64,000 nt of DNA from CALSMU01 sp965230225 (GTDB lineage Bacteria; Bacteroidota; Bacteroidia; Flavobacteriales_D; Parvicellaceae), in NCBI GenBank assembly GCA_965230225.1, contig CBDDKM010000006.1, positions 310,001-374,000 on the forward strand, in the 5' to 3' direction. The notes below the pieces were generated by a model. The model was not told the origin of the DNA. It was given only the letters and a program-made list of their open reading frames with translations, and did no database searches. This document shows, in pieces, positions 37,941 through 47,137 of this stretch (position 1 is its first letter; each line of letters opens with the position of its first letter). The translations under genes were made by a program, and so were the position numbers.

Positions 37941-39341
37941 TTAAAGTGATTTACCTCTTCCAAACAATCGTTTGATGTCGTTTTTATAATCCTCCACAGC
38001 ACTTACTTTGTATAAAGCAGCACGATGTTGCTTCATTTCTTTTTTCATGGGAATTCCGGCGTACAATCCTGCAAGTACATTGGTTACTGCCATAGCAACA
38101 AATACTCCTTGAACTCCCCAAAAAGAACCTAGTAAGGCTAAAGGAGCAGTAAACACAAACGACTTAATCAAAGTGATTTTTAAGGAAGTCATGGTTTTTT
38201 GCATCCCATTAAAAATGGCTGTGGTAATCAAAAACAGTGCATAGAAAATGTATGATAAGCTTACGATATAGAAGTATTGAGTAATGTATTCAATCACCAC
38301 AGGATCATCACTAAAGATGCGAGCCATGGGTTGTACAAACAAGAACAGCAAAACTGCCACCAATAACCCTAAATAAGTAGCGGATTTTCCTCCAAATATG
38401 ATGGCCTCATCCACTCGGTCTTCTGCCTTGGCTCCTGAATTTTGAGCCACAAAAGGAGTAATGGAATTACTAATGGCCAGAATACCAATTAACAACAACA
38501 TTTCCATTCGACTTACCACACCAAATGCTGCTACAGCTAAGGCAGATTGTTTAGCCAGGATATAAGTTAAGAAGGTAATAGTAACCGGTCCTACAATTTG
38601 AGTAAGAATGGTTGGAGCACCTAAAGAGAAAATCTCCTTTACAATACCCGAAAGACTGTCAGTTGCTTTATCTGTAATCCTTAACAGTTGATCTTTAAGT
38701 AGTAATTCAATCATGGCTACCATCGCAAAAGCCCACGAAATAAGTGTGGCATAAGCTGCTCCCTGAATGCCTATCTCCGGTAATCCCCATTTTCCAAAGA
38801 TCAAAGCATAGTCAAATGCCAGGTTAATAGCTCCTGCAATTCCCATAATTACCTCAGGTTTGGTAATGTTTCCAGATGCTCTAAGAATAGCTCCGCTAGT
38901 AATGGCTACCGTTAGGAAAGGCATACCAATCAATATAGGGATGGTGTATTCTTCAATTAGTGGTATAATCTCTCCAGAAGCACCTAAGGCACTAAACAAC
39001 GGTTCAATGATTAACATGGTTAAAAAGGATAGGGAAGTGGAAAGAAGTATGGATAACAACAAAGAAACTCTGGTGGTTTTCTTTACTTTCTCACGGTTTC
39101 CTTCTCCAACAGATTTACCCACTATGACCGACACGCCAATGGATAATCCAATGTAAAGACTCACCAGTATAAAATAGATGGTAGAAGAGAAACTCAGTGC
39201 AGCTAAAGCATCTGGTCCTAGCTGACCAATAAAATAAGTGTCGATTACTTGAAACAGGAAAGTGGAAAGCATTCCCAAACCGATGGGGAAGCTCATGAGG
39301 AGTAGTACTCGATTGGTTTTGTCTTTTAATATGTTTGTCAT
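37941..39341 (-). CDS. MATE-family efflux transporter
   Basis: 466 residues with about 12 hydrophobic segments in two homologous halves. The N-terminal half starts LLLMSFPIGLGMLSTFLFQV, IDTYFIGQLGPDALAALSF, a MATE signature (conserved D and G-P-A-A-L). The second half includes TILTQIVGPVTITFLTYI. MATE proteins export cationic drugs or metabolites using a Na+ or H+ gradient. It heads a three-gene minus-strand operon with the DUF481-like and small unknown genes. The AraC-type regulator gene lies upstream on the same strand, separated by a 337-base gap containing a composite repeat, and is a candidate controller. Confidence 0.9.
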   Translation of the reverse strand: MTNILKDKTNRVLLLMSFPIGLGMLSTFLFQVIDTYFIGQLGPDALAALSFSSTIYFILVSLYIGLSIGVSVIVGKSVGEGNREKVKKTTRVSLLLSILLSTSLSFLTMLIIEPLFSALGASGEIIPLIEEYTIPILIGMPFLTVAITSGAILRASGNITKPEVIMGIAGAINLAFDYALIFGKWGLPEIGIQGAAYATLISWAFAMVAMIELLLKDQLLRITDKATDSLSGIVKEIFSLGAPTILTQIVGPVTITFLTYILAKQSALAVAAFGVVSRMEMLLLIGILAISNSITPFVAQNSGAKAEDRVDEAIIFGGKSATYLGLLVAVLLFLFVQPMARIFSDDPVVIEYITQYFYIVSLSYIFYALFLITTAIFNGMQKTMTSLKITLIKSFVFTAPLALLGSFWGVQGVFVAMAVTNVLAGLYAGIPMKKEMKQHRAALYKVSAVEDYKNDIKRLFGRGKSL

Positions 39342-39435
39342 GGCTTAAGTATTTAAATCAATTTGATGATGCAAAGTACTTGCACTGTGACTGGTCAGAA
39401 AAGGTGAAAAATGACCTTTGTAGGGTGAAAATGGG

Positions 39436-39674
39436 CACTGAAATGCCTAAAGTGCACTAAAGTGCCTGAAATACTTGAAATGGCTAGAGTTAAGAAGTTT
39501 GAAAGTTAATGAGTTAAAGCCTCAATACTCACACTCCTAACTCAACACAGTAGTTACCTTAAACTATGCGTAAATATTATTAGCATTTCAGTATAAAGAT
39601 GTTTTACATGAAACCAGTACATTTTACCTAATACTTAGTACATCATACCTAATACAAAGTACTTAATACATCAG
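39436..39674 (+). repeat. Composite intergenic repeat, copy 4
   Basis: AAATGCCTAAAGTGC and CTGAAATACTTGAAAT modules, then AAGAAGTTTGAAAGTTAATG, CAATACTCACACTCC and an A/T-rich stretch of TACTTAGTACATCATACC-type repeats up to the AraC gene stop. It fills most of the 337-base gap between the regulator and the MATE gene. Confidence 0.7.
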
Positions 39675-39678
39675 GGGG

Positions 39679-40557
39679 CTACCCCTGAGCTTTAAACTCC
39701 GTAGGCGTCATTCCCACATGCTTCTTAAAGAACTTGAATAGGTTAGTGGGCTCTCCAAAATTGAGCTCGTAAGCAATGGTTTTTCCAGATTTAGAAGTCC
39801 CTTTTAACTGTCGTTTGATTTCCAGTATCCTTCTTTGGTCGATAACGGTTTTAGGAGAAGCTTTGAAGTGTTTCTTGGTGAGTTTGGTTAATGATTTAGC
39901 CGTCATGTTGAGCTGATTGGCGTAGAAATCAACTTTGAACTCTGTTTTATAATGTTGTTCTAACAGTTCATTAAAACGCAGGAAATTAGCCACATCCTCG
40001 TCCATTTCAAGGTTGTTCTCACCACCTAATCGAGCTTGAATCATTTCGCATTGAATAAGAAACAGACAAAGGTAATGGTAGAACCCGGTGGCTTTATAAG
40101 AATCACCCCATTGATTAAGGATGCTAAACATTTCTACAGCCAGTTTATCTAGTCCGGTTATTGCTGTTTCATCTAGCTGAATGGTTTGCCTGTCCACCTG
40201 GTGAGCATTGGCATTGAATCGAAATAAATGATCCAAATCCTCTTCGCTTTTGTACACAAAATCAGGAACAAAACTGATGGACATGATTTCTGTCTCATCT
40301 CGATCAAATGGATGGAAGTAATGCAATTGATCTTTAGAAAGAAGAATTAGTGAATTAGGTTTAAATTCGTGTTCCTGAAAATCCACTACATAAGTACCTG
40401 TTCCTTGCCTTACCCAAAAGATCACATGAAAATCACGTAGAGAAGGAGTAAAGATATCGTCCGATTGTATTAATTCCTCGTAAGAAACAATAGCAAAAGG
40501 CAGTTTGTGTCCCAGTTCGGTCGAAACAAAATACTTTACTTGATCTTCGTTTTGCAT
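39679..40557 (-). CDS. AraC-family transcriptional regulator
   Basis: 292 residues from the ATG at 40557. The open frame continues 45 codons further upstream, but that extension translates the intergenic repeat (HFRHF/KYFKYF-like words) and is not believable protein. An N-terminal cupin-like sensor region (about 30-110, VIFWVRQGTGTYVVDFQEHE) is followed by a C-terminal double HTH (about 195-290): FYANQLNMTAKSLTKLTKKH and IAYELNFGEPTNLFKFFKKH, then VGMTPTEFKAQG, the AraC signature. It probably binds a small effector. The MATE operon lies directly downstream on the same strand. Confidence 0.9.
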   Translation of the reverse strand: MQNEDQVKYFVSTELGHKLPFAIVSYEELIQSDDIFTPSLRDFHVIFWVRQGTGTYVVDFQEHEFKPNSLILLSKDQLHYFHPFDRDETEIMSISFVPDFVYKSEEDLDHLFRFNANAHQVDRQTIQLDETAITGLDKLAVEMFSILNQWGDSYKATGFYHYLCLFLIQCEMIQARLGGENNLEMDEDVANFLRFNELLEQHYKTEFKVDFYANQLNMTAKSLTKLTKKHFKASPKTVIDQRRILEIKRQLKGTSKSGKTIAYELNFGEPTNLFKFFKKHVGMTPTEFKAQG

Positions 40558-40583
40558 TTGGTAAAGGTAGGGAAACAGTTTGG

Positions 40584-40975
40584 AATTCTTGAAATGCCTA
40601 AAGTGCCTGAAATACTTGAAGTACTTGGAATGCCTAAAGTGTCTAAAGTTAAGAAGTTGAAAAGTTAAAAAAGTTAAAGTTTCTATACTCACACTCTTTA
40701 CTCATCACTGATACTTAAAGTACCTGAAGTACTTGGAGTACCTGGAGTACTTGAAATGCCTAAAAAGTCTAAAGTTAAGAAGTTGAAAAGTTAATGACTT
40801 CAATACTTGGTCCTCGCATTGGATTACTGCTTACTTCATAAGTTTCCCGTTGTCACGGGAAAGGAGATGTTCTAACCGTGGATGGGGAAAGATTTATTGT
40901 TGTTCAAGTCGAATATCGATTAATCGAATATCAAAAGTCTTTTTATCTTTAGTCTTTCAGTCTTTCGTCTCTGAA
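40584..40975 (+). repeat. Composite intergenic repeat, copy 5, with internal duplication
   Basis: The A module (AAATGCC / TACTTGGAGTACTTG) and B module (AAGTTAAGAAGTTGAAAAG) both occur twice (about 40584-40680 and 40706-40800), separated by CTATACTCACACTC. The 40-base block 40809-40848 is identical to 22893-22932. The hairpin TTTCCCGT-TGTC-ACGGGAAA (40843-40862) and AGTCTTT-type words follow. It overlaps the promoter region of the WG-repeat gene and the false N-terminal extension of the AraC frame. Confidence 0.8.
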
Positions 40976-41012
40976 AATTGAACCAATTTACACTCCATCT
41001 GTACCACCCAAC

Positions 41013-42662
41013 ATGAGATTACTCTTCGCCTTACTACTAATAACAATTACCGGAACAGCTCAATTGGATAGCATCCCTGAAGTGACACATACCATAGCAT
41101 CGCCATCAACACCTAATATCTATTATTTTCCCATTTATAACGATACACAGCTGGTGGAAATTGATGTATTTAATCATACTGTAAGGCAGGGAAGTTGGAT
41201 GAATCAAACAGTTCCCAGGGGCGGTTCCTGGTATGCTGATGCGGTTTCTGCAGATCAAACCAATTGGTATGTTCTTAGGAATGGAAGAGGAGAGATTATC
41301 AAGCAGTATGGAGGAGTGAGTGTTGAGCATACCGGTTTCAATCTTCTTCCTCCGGCAACAGCACCAACTATTACCCATAAAGAACGGTTAAATCAGAAAA
41401 AAGCCCAGTTGGGAGATGTTCAACTTACCTGGAAAGATGCTAATGGATATGGTTATCGATATTCCGAACCAAGGATAAACGAACAGAAAACAGAAATGCC
41501 CGAAATGCCTTACGAAGTTTATGGTATGATCGATACTTTGGGGAGAATTGTAATTCCTCCAGACAATTATAAAATCACATATTTGGAAGGAGAGTATCTT
41601 GTTATAAGAGCAGGTGGTGGATACTCTATGTATAACAGCCATTTTGATTGTGTGTTGAGTCAGAATTATGGTTCTATAAAGCGGTTAAGTGCTGGGATAT
41701 ATGCCTATTACAACAATGGAGCATGGATTGTAGACGCCAATGGTAAATTATTAGATTCTACCAGGTATACCGATGTAAGGACCAATCAGTACAACGATAT
41801 GTTTATTTATCACATGGAGGAAGGGTCGAAGAAAAAGTTTGGTGTGCTCAGTGCTAATCTGGAAGTGGTAATTCCTCCAAAATATACGTGGCTAAAAGCG
41901 ATGAGCCATGGCTTTTTAGGGTTTTACCAGTCTTCTACAGCAGCTATTATAAGTCCTTCGGGTAAGCAACTTACAGGGTTTGACTTTAATCAGTACAGAG
42001 TTGGATATCAAGACGGGTATTATTTAGCTCAAATGCAAAAAGGTAAAGAAAAGTATTACGGAATTATCGATACTATCGGAGATACTCTTATTCCATTTAA
42101 ATATGAAAGTGTTTCTTATTTTGAAGGTAACTTAAACAAAGTGTTTCTTAATAATAAGTGGGGGTTGGTTAACCGAAAAGGCGAGGAACTTACTCCAGTT
42201 AAATACGATTACATGGGCGACCTCAAAGGAGAATACATCATGGTTCAGGACCAAAACAACTGGGGGTTGATCAATTCGAAAGGAGAGGAGTTATTGGAAC
42301 CTAAATACTTTGGGATATCTTGCTTCAATACTGATTACATTTTTTACCGAAATGATGATAAGCAGTGGCACTTGCTTAACGGTAAGACTAAAAAGACGAA
42401 GAAACTAGGTTACGATCAGGTTTATTGCTTTAACTGGAAGTACACTCGGGTAATTAAGAATGAAAAATATGGCTTAATCGACCACAATGGAAAAGAAGTA
42501 TTAAAGGTGGAATACGATGGTATTAGTCTGCTTAAAAACGATCAGCTACTCATTCGAAAAGGCAAGTATTATGGTATTATGAATACTGATTTAATATGGG
42601 TAAAGCCGTTAAAGTATAAAAGTTATGAAGTGACTAAAGATGATAAATTCAAGGTGCTTTAA
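41013..42662 (+). CDS. Exported WG-repeat protein
   Basis: 549 residues. Signal peptide to about residue 16 (TGTAQ). From about residue 150 the protein is built of WG/KWGL-type repeats: YGMIDTLGRIVIPP, FGVLSANLEVVIPPKY, YGIIDTIGDTLIPFKYE, WGLVNRKGEELTPVKYD, WGLINSKGEELLEPKY, YGLIDHNGKEVLKVEYD, YGIMNTDLIWVKPLKY. The WG/YG-x-I/L-D-x-x-G-x-x-x-I-P-x-K-Y pattern is diagnostic of WG_beta_rep proteins, thought to form beta-rich binding scaffolds. There is no C-terminal sorting domain, so it is probably periplasmic or outer-membrane associated. It ends 21 bases before the next cargo gene and could share its transcript. Confidence 0.85.
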   Translation: MRLLFALLLITITGTAQLDSIPEVTHTIASPSTPNIYYFPIYNDTQLVEIDVFNHTVRQGSWMNQTVPRGGSWYADAVSADQTNWYVLRNGRGEIIKQYGGVSVEHTGFNLLPPATAPTITHKERLNQKKAQLGDVQLTWKDANGYGYRYSEPRINEQKTEMPEMPYEVYGMIDTLGRIVIPPDNYKITYLEGEYLVIRAGGGYSMYNSHFDCVLSQNYGSIKRLSAGIYAYYNNGAWIVDANGKLLDSTRYTDVRTNQYNDMFIYHMEEGSKKKFGVLSANLEVVIPPKYTWLKAMSHGFLGFYQSSTAAIISPSGKQLTGFDFNQYRVGYQDGYYLAQMQKGKEKYYGIIDTIGDTLIPFKYESVSYFEGNLNKVFLNNKWGLVNRKGEELTPVKYDYMGDLKGEYIMVQDQNNWGLINSKGEELLEPKYFGISCFNTDYIFYRNDDKQWHLLNGKTKKTKKLGYDQVYCFNWKYTRVIKNEKYGLIDHNGKEVLKVEYDGISLLKNDQLLIRKGKYYGIMNTDLIWVKPLKYKSYEVTKDDKFKVL

Positions 42663-42683
42663 AAGTTGCTTTATGTCTGATCT

Positions 42684-44687
42684 ATGAGTATATTTAGCCA
42701 TCATAAATGGTCTTGTTTGAAACCCCTTATCACTATATTGATTCTCACATTTTTCATCTCTTATCAGGGTTATACTCAGGGTACCTGGACATGGGTTCAT
42801 GGAAATCCAACCTCCGGATTAAGACATGGTGTTCAAGGTGTAATGGATCCTGCGAACACTCCGGGGCATCGATATACTGCATCTCCATTTTTGGCAAGTG
42901 AGGATACTTTGTGGCTTTATTCTGGAGCCTACAATGGATGGAGTTTAGTGGATGAGCAAATGTGGTTATATGATATTCAGCAAAATGCCTGGAATTGGAT
43001 ATCTGGAGATTCTGCTGGAGTTTTAGACCCAGGAGTACAAGGTGTAGCTGCACCAACTAATTCGCCAGGTACTGTTAATGTAGGAGCTCCAAGTTGGACT
43101 GATTTAAAAGGGAATCTTTGGGCCATGTCCTGGGGTAATAGAACCTGGAAATATGATACTGATACTTTTGAATGGACCTGGATGGCAGGAGATGGAAGTG
43201 GAGCATCAAATTATGGGACACAAGGAACTCCTGGTCCAAATGTAACACCAGGTGGACACCTTGGGGAAAACAACATAAATTGGGTGGGTGATAATGGAAA
43301 TCTGTGGTGGTACAATGAAAAAGAAGGAAGCCTTTGGCAATATCATATGGATATCCATCAATGGTCATGGGAGAGTGGTGTGCTTAACTCTGCAACCAAT
43401 TATACAGCAATTGGAATTGAAGATTCGTTAAATCAACCTGGTAAACTATGGGATTTTCCTGTAGATCATGTTTGGTGCTCCTGGAAGGATACTTTGGATA
43501 GATTATATATGATGTATACAGATGATGCCAGCACCCAGGAAATCTGGAGGTACAACATAGACTCTGGGATGTGGGCTTGCATTCAGGATGAACCATTGCC
43601 CACTACAGCTATTAACAATGCTTCAATCTGTGAGTATTCCTCAACATCTATGCCTTCTTTGGGTAAAGAGAGTAGGGTTAAATGGACAGACGATTGTGGG
43701 ATTTTGTGGTTCATCACACATGATTACCCTGGGGGTATAATGACTACCAGAACTGATTTGTGGAAATATAATGGTTATGATGATCAACATGCATTGGTAG
43801 CTTCGTACTCTAATCGTGTGTTTGGTACTCAGTTGGTGGCTAGTGCTAGCAATCATCCTTACCCAAAAATTGGAGCTATTTCCTGGACCAATCCGAAAGG
43901 ATTTTGGATGATGGAAGGAAAACTTTGCAATAATTCGGTATTATGGAAATACACACCGGATACAGTTATTGCCGGTTTTAGTTATGTGGATACTTGCCTT
44001 TCGGTTCACTTTGAAAACCTTTCCGAAACAGGTTGTAATACCATAAAGAATTGTTTGTGGGATTTTGGAGACGGTAGTTTTTCGAATAACTTAAACCCTA
44101 TTCATACTTATGCAAATTCTGGGACCTATAATGTGAAATTAGTAGTTAATAATTGTACCTGGGACAGTGATTCAGTTACTATTCAAGTTCATGTTGAAGA
44201 GGCGATATCTGATTTTAGCTATAACTTTAATTCAGATGGAACTCAAGTACAATTAGAGAATACTTCTTCAGGGTATACAGATTCCTATTGGATTGTTGGG
44301 ACTGACACTTTAATAGGTAGTGATACAACCCTGTTTTTAGAGGATGGAGAACACCAAATTACTTTAATATCTAGTAGGTTAGGATGTTCTGATACCATTT
44401 CGAAAACAATTGTGGTTAACGGAATATCTCAGCTTATCGTTCCCAATGTATTTACTCCCAATTCTGATGGAATTAATGATCTGTTTGCCATTACGCATAA
44501 GAAAATTGAAGAATACAATATCAGTATTTTTAATCGTTGGGGAAGTGTAGTATATACTTCCAAAAACATTAATGCTCCCTGGGATGGGTTGAATGCCAGT
44601 GATGGTGTTTACTATCTGATCATTTCTGCTAAAGGGAAAGATGGGCAGGAATATTCTTACTCCGGTTATTTACAACTTTTTAGATAG
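42684..44687 (+). CDS. T9SS type B cargo with kelch-like and PKD domains
   Basis: 667 residues. Signal peptide to about residue 32 (YQGYTQ). Four or five kelch-like blades follow, each starting W-W--G and containing a G-QG-----N-PG turn (HGVQGVMDPANTPG, GVQGVAAPTNSPG, YGTQGTPGPNVTPGG) and LW-Y or TWKYD strands. A PKD domain sits near 440-510 (CLWDFGDGSFSNNLNPIHTY). The C-terminal type B sorting domain is VPNVFTPNSDGINDLFA ... FNRWGSVVYTS ... WDGLNASDGVYY. Likely a surface adhesin or glycan-binding propeller. The stop codon directly abuts the stop codon of the convergent phosphatase gene, with no spacer. Confidence 0.86.
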   Translation: MSIFSHHKWSCLKPLITILILTFFISYQGYTQGTWTWVHGNPTSGLRHGVQGVMDPANTPGHRYTASPFLASEDTLWLYSGAYNGWSLVDEQMWLYDIQQNAWNWISGDSAGVLDPGVQGVAAPTNSPGTVNVGAPSWTDLKGNLWAMSWGNRTWKYDTDTFEWTWMAGDGSGASNYGTQGTPGPNVTPGGHLGENNINWVGDNGNLWWYNEKEGSLWQYHMDIHQWSWESGVLNSATNYTAIGIEDSLNQPGKLWDFPVDHVWCSWKDTLDRLYMMYTDDASTQEIWRYNIDSGMWACIQDEPLPTTAINNASICEYSSTSMPSLGKESRVKWTDDCGILWFITHDYPGGIMTTRTDLWKYNGYDDQHALVASYSNRVFGTQLVASASNHPYPKIGAISWTNPKGFWMMEGKLCNNSVLWKYTPDTVIAGFSYVDTCLSVHFENLSETGCNTIKNCLWDFGDGSFSNNLNPIHTYANSGTYNVKLVVNNCTWDSDSVTIQVHVEEAISDFSYNFNSDGTQVQLENTSSGYTDSYWIVGTDTLIGSDTTLFLEDGEHQITLISSRLGCSDTISKTIVVNGISQLIVPNVFTPNSDGINDLFAITHKKIEEYNISIFNRWGSVVYTSKNINAPWDGLNASDGVYYLIISAKGKDGQEYSYSGYLQLFR

Positions 44688-46868
44688 TTACACCCTCAAC
44701 CCAATCACACATACATCATCAATTTGCTCAATCTGACCTCGCCAGGATTCAAACTCCTCATCTAAACTTAGCTTTTGCTGTTGCATGGATTGGTCTTGAA
44801 TCGACTTAAAGTAACGCTTTAACTTACCGGACTTATATTTCTTACCCTTTTCGCCTCCAAATTGATCAGGGTAACCATCCGAGAAGATGTAAATGGTGTC
44901 GTTTTCCTGTAGTTCTAACTCGTGTGTGGTAAACGGACTCATGTGCGAATATTTACCAATGGGTTGTTTGTCTGCTTTAACCTCTATGATCTCATCATTC
45001 CTAACAATCCACAATGGGTTATTGGCTCCGGAGTAGTACAGCTTTTTACCTTCTAGTTTACAAAGTGCAATGTCCATCCCATCTTTTACTTCTTCCTCAC
45101 TTTCTTCGAAGGTTTTAAGCACGAGTTCTCTGGTTTTGTCCAATAGAGGTCCGGGTTCTGTGATTCCAAACTCCTGAACTGTTCTGTTTAAGGCTCCACT
45201 ACATACCACACTTACCATAGCTCCCGGAACACCGTGCCCGGTACAATCGGCGGCGGCAAACAACAAAGAATTCTCATTAGAAGAGGAGAGGTGCTGCATC
45301 CAATAGAAATCTCCCGCTACAACATCCTTGGGCTTGTACAATATAAATCCATTACTAAAGTGTTGGTTTACATATCCATCTGGAGGTAGAATAGCTGTTT
45401 GAATTCTCTTGGCATAATTAATAGAATCGGTAATTTCTTTGTGGGCTTCTTCCACCAGGTGCTTTTGGTGTTCTACCTTTTCTTTTTGCTCTTCAATAAT
45501 GACCTTTTGTTGTTTGGTAACCTGCAAACGTTTGTAGATCAGCACAGCAAAAATGGCTACAATAAGTAGTGTTCCTGCTACTGCTAATGAGATGATGAAT
45601 TGTTGTTGTTCTTTCTCTGCAGCAACAGCCAGTTCTTTTTCTGTTTTAGCATCATCCAATGCTTTCTTAGTCTCATATTCATATTCGGTACGTTGCAGTA
45701 TAGCAGCCTTTTGGTTTTCCTCATTTACCACACTGTCGCGCATTTTAATCTCCAGCTGATACATGTGAAAAGCATTTTCGTAATCGCCCAGTTCCTGGTA
45801 AACAGAAGCTAATAACTGCGCAGAAATCTGAATCTCGCTCGGATACCCAAGTTCTACAGCTAAATCGTAGCCTTGTCTTCCAAATCGTTCTGCTTCTATA
45901 GCATTTCCTTCAGCCCAGTTGAGTTCCCCAAGTTTAACAGAGGTATTCACCAACCCTGCCTTATCTTCAATTGCTTCATTGTATTGATGCCCTTTTAAAT
46001 AATGCTCCAATGCCAAAGAATTGTCCCCGTTAATCTTATGTACATGCCCAATGTTAGTGTTCAGTATAGCCAGCCCGCGAATATCTCCAAGTGTGCTATC
46101 TACCTTTAAAGCTTTGTAATAGTATTCCAATGCCAGGTAGTAGTCTTCTTTGGTGCGGTAAATCCTTCCAATGTTATTTGCACAGGCCGATACTCCTTCA
46201 AGTAGCTCAATTTGCTCGTAAACCTCCAGTCCTTTCAAAAAGTACTCCAATGCATCCTCTATGTCTCCTTCTGTTTCGTAGATGTACCCAATATTGTTGT
46301 ATAGCCCCGCAATACCTTCTGGGTCTCCAAGTTCTTCGAAAAGCTTCAAAGAGGCTTTAAAAGTGTTCAATGCATTCTCAATGTCTCCCTGTGCATTGTA
46401 CACATATCCAATATTTCCTAGTGTTTCAGCAAGTCCGGCTTTATCGTTCAAATCCTCAAACATTCCCTTAGAAACAGCAAACTGCTCCAATGCTTTGTTA
46501 GGTTCTCCACTAAAAATATATCCAATACCAATGTGATTGCTACATACCGCCAGGCTCTCCCTTAACCATTTCTCTACACCTTCTGGTAGCTCTTTTTTCA
46601 AAGCATCCTCCATGTAATTATACTGAATGGGACGATAACGCTCAGTAATGGATTTACATAATACATCCAACGCATTTACCTTGATGGTATCAGAATTACT
46701 GGTATGATAAACCTCCAAACAACTATCTAATACTAGTCTTTCCTTTTCCTCTAATTGATCAAGATCTAAAGAGTCTAGCAAGTAGTGGTTAGCATCGGCA
46801 TAGTTTTGACTTAAACCATAAAAGGGAAGGGTAACCAATATAAGCAGTAGTAAGCGGTGTATCATCAT
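44688..46868 (-). CDS. TPR protein with SpoIIE-type PP2C phosphatase domain
   Basis: 726 residues. Signal peptide to about residue 21 (YGLSQ). Long TPR array (about 50-385) with near-identical repeats such as LGNIGYVYNAQGDIENALN and YNNIGYIYETEGDIEDALEY. Transmembrane helix near 430-450, coiled coil, then a SpoIIE/PP2C-like domain (about 500-726): INYAKRIQTAILPP, DVVAGDFYW, AAADCTGHGVPGAMVS, FSDGYPDQFGG. The metal-binding Asp residues (GDFYW, ADCTGHG, SDG) are present, so it should be an active Ser/Thr phosphatase acting on a cytoplasmic partner, often an anti-sigma antagonist, which is not encoded here. It is divergent from the second TPR-HTH regulator across a 269-base gap holding a GTGAC tandem. 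Confidence 0.9.
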   Translation of the reverse strand: MMIHRLLLLILVTLPFYGLSQNYADANHYLLDSLDLDQLEEKERLVLDSCLEVYHTSNSDTIKVNALDVLCKSITERYRPIQYNYMEDALKKELPEGVEKWLRESLAVCSNHIGIGYIFSGEPNKALEQFAVSKGMFEDLNDKAGLAETLGNIGYVYNAQGDIENALNTFKASLKLFEELGDPEGIAGLYNNIGYIYETEGDIEDALEYFLKGLEVYEQIELLEGVSACANNIGRIYRTKEDYYLALEYYYKALKVDSTLGDIRGLAILNTNIGHVHKINGDNSLALEHYLKGHQYNEAIEDKAGLVNTSVKLGELNWAEGNAIEAERFGRQGYDLAVELGYPSEIQISAQLLASVYQELGDYENAFHMYQLEIKMRDSVVNEENQKAAILQRTEYEYETKKALDDAKTEKELAVAAEKEQQQFIISLAVAGTLLIVAIFAVLIYKRLQVTKQQKVIIEEQKEKVEHQKHLVEEAHKEITDSINYAKRIQTAILPPDGYVNQHFSNGFILYKPKDVVAGDFYWMQHLSSSNENSLLFAAADCTGHGVPGAMVSVVCSGALNRTVQEFGITEPGPLLDKTRELVLKTFEESEEEVKDGMDIALCKLEGKKLYYSGANNPLWIVRNDEIIEVKADKQPIGKYSHMSPFTTHELELQENDTIYIFSDGYPDQFGGEKGKKYKSGKLKRYFKSIQDQSMQQQKLSLDEEFESWRGQIEQIDDVCVIGLRV

Positions 46869-46992
46869 GTGGTGATTATTCGTAGGTGAGTGCTAAAATA
46901 ATGGTTTTGATGGAATAGAAACAAGGCTGTTGATATCTTGTCCATTGCTGATTTAATACCGGTTATTAACGTTACAAAATGAGTGAATGCAG

Positions 46993-47019
46993 GTGACAAA
47001 TGGGTGACAACGATATTTG
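46993..47019 (+). promoter_or_regulatory. GTGAC-N6-GTGAC site beside a possible promoter
   Basis: GTGAC at 46993-46997 and 47004-47008, an 11-bp period. It is followed three bases later by GATATTTG (47012-47019), one mismatch from TAnnTTTG. The site would overlap the -33 region of the promoter for the TPR-HTH gene at 47138, within the divergent gap shared with the phosphatase gene. Confidence 0.45.
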
Positions 47020-47137
47020 TAAATTACCTCTTGTCAATGTTTTAGCAATACCATAATCATTGGTTTAAGTGTTTCACTTTCCCGTACAAAAGGTTTATTT
47101 TAGTTTCACGCACCCTTCTCACTTAATACTTAATTTG

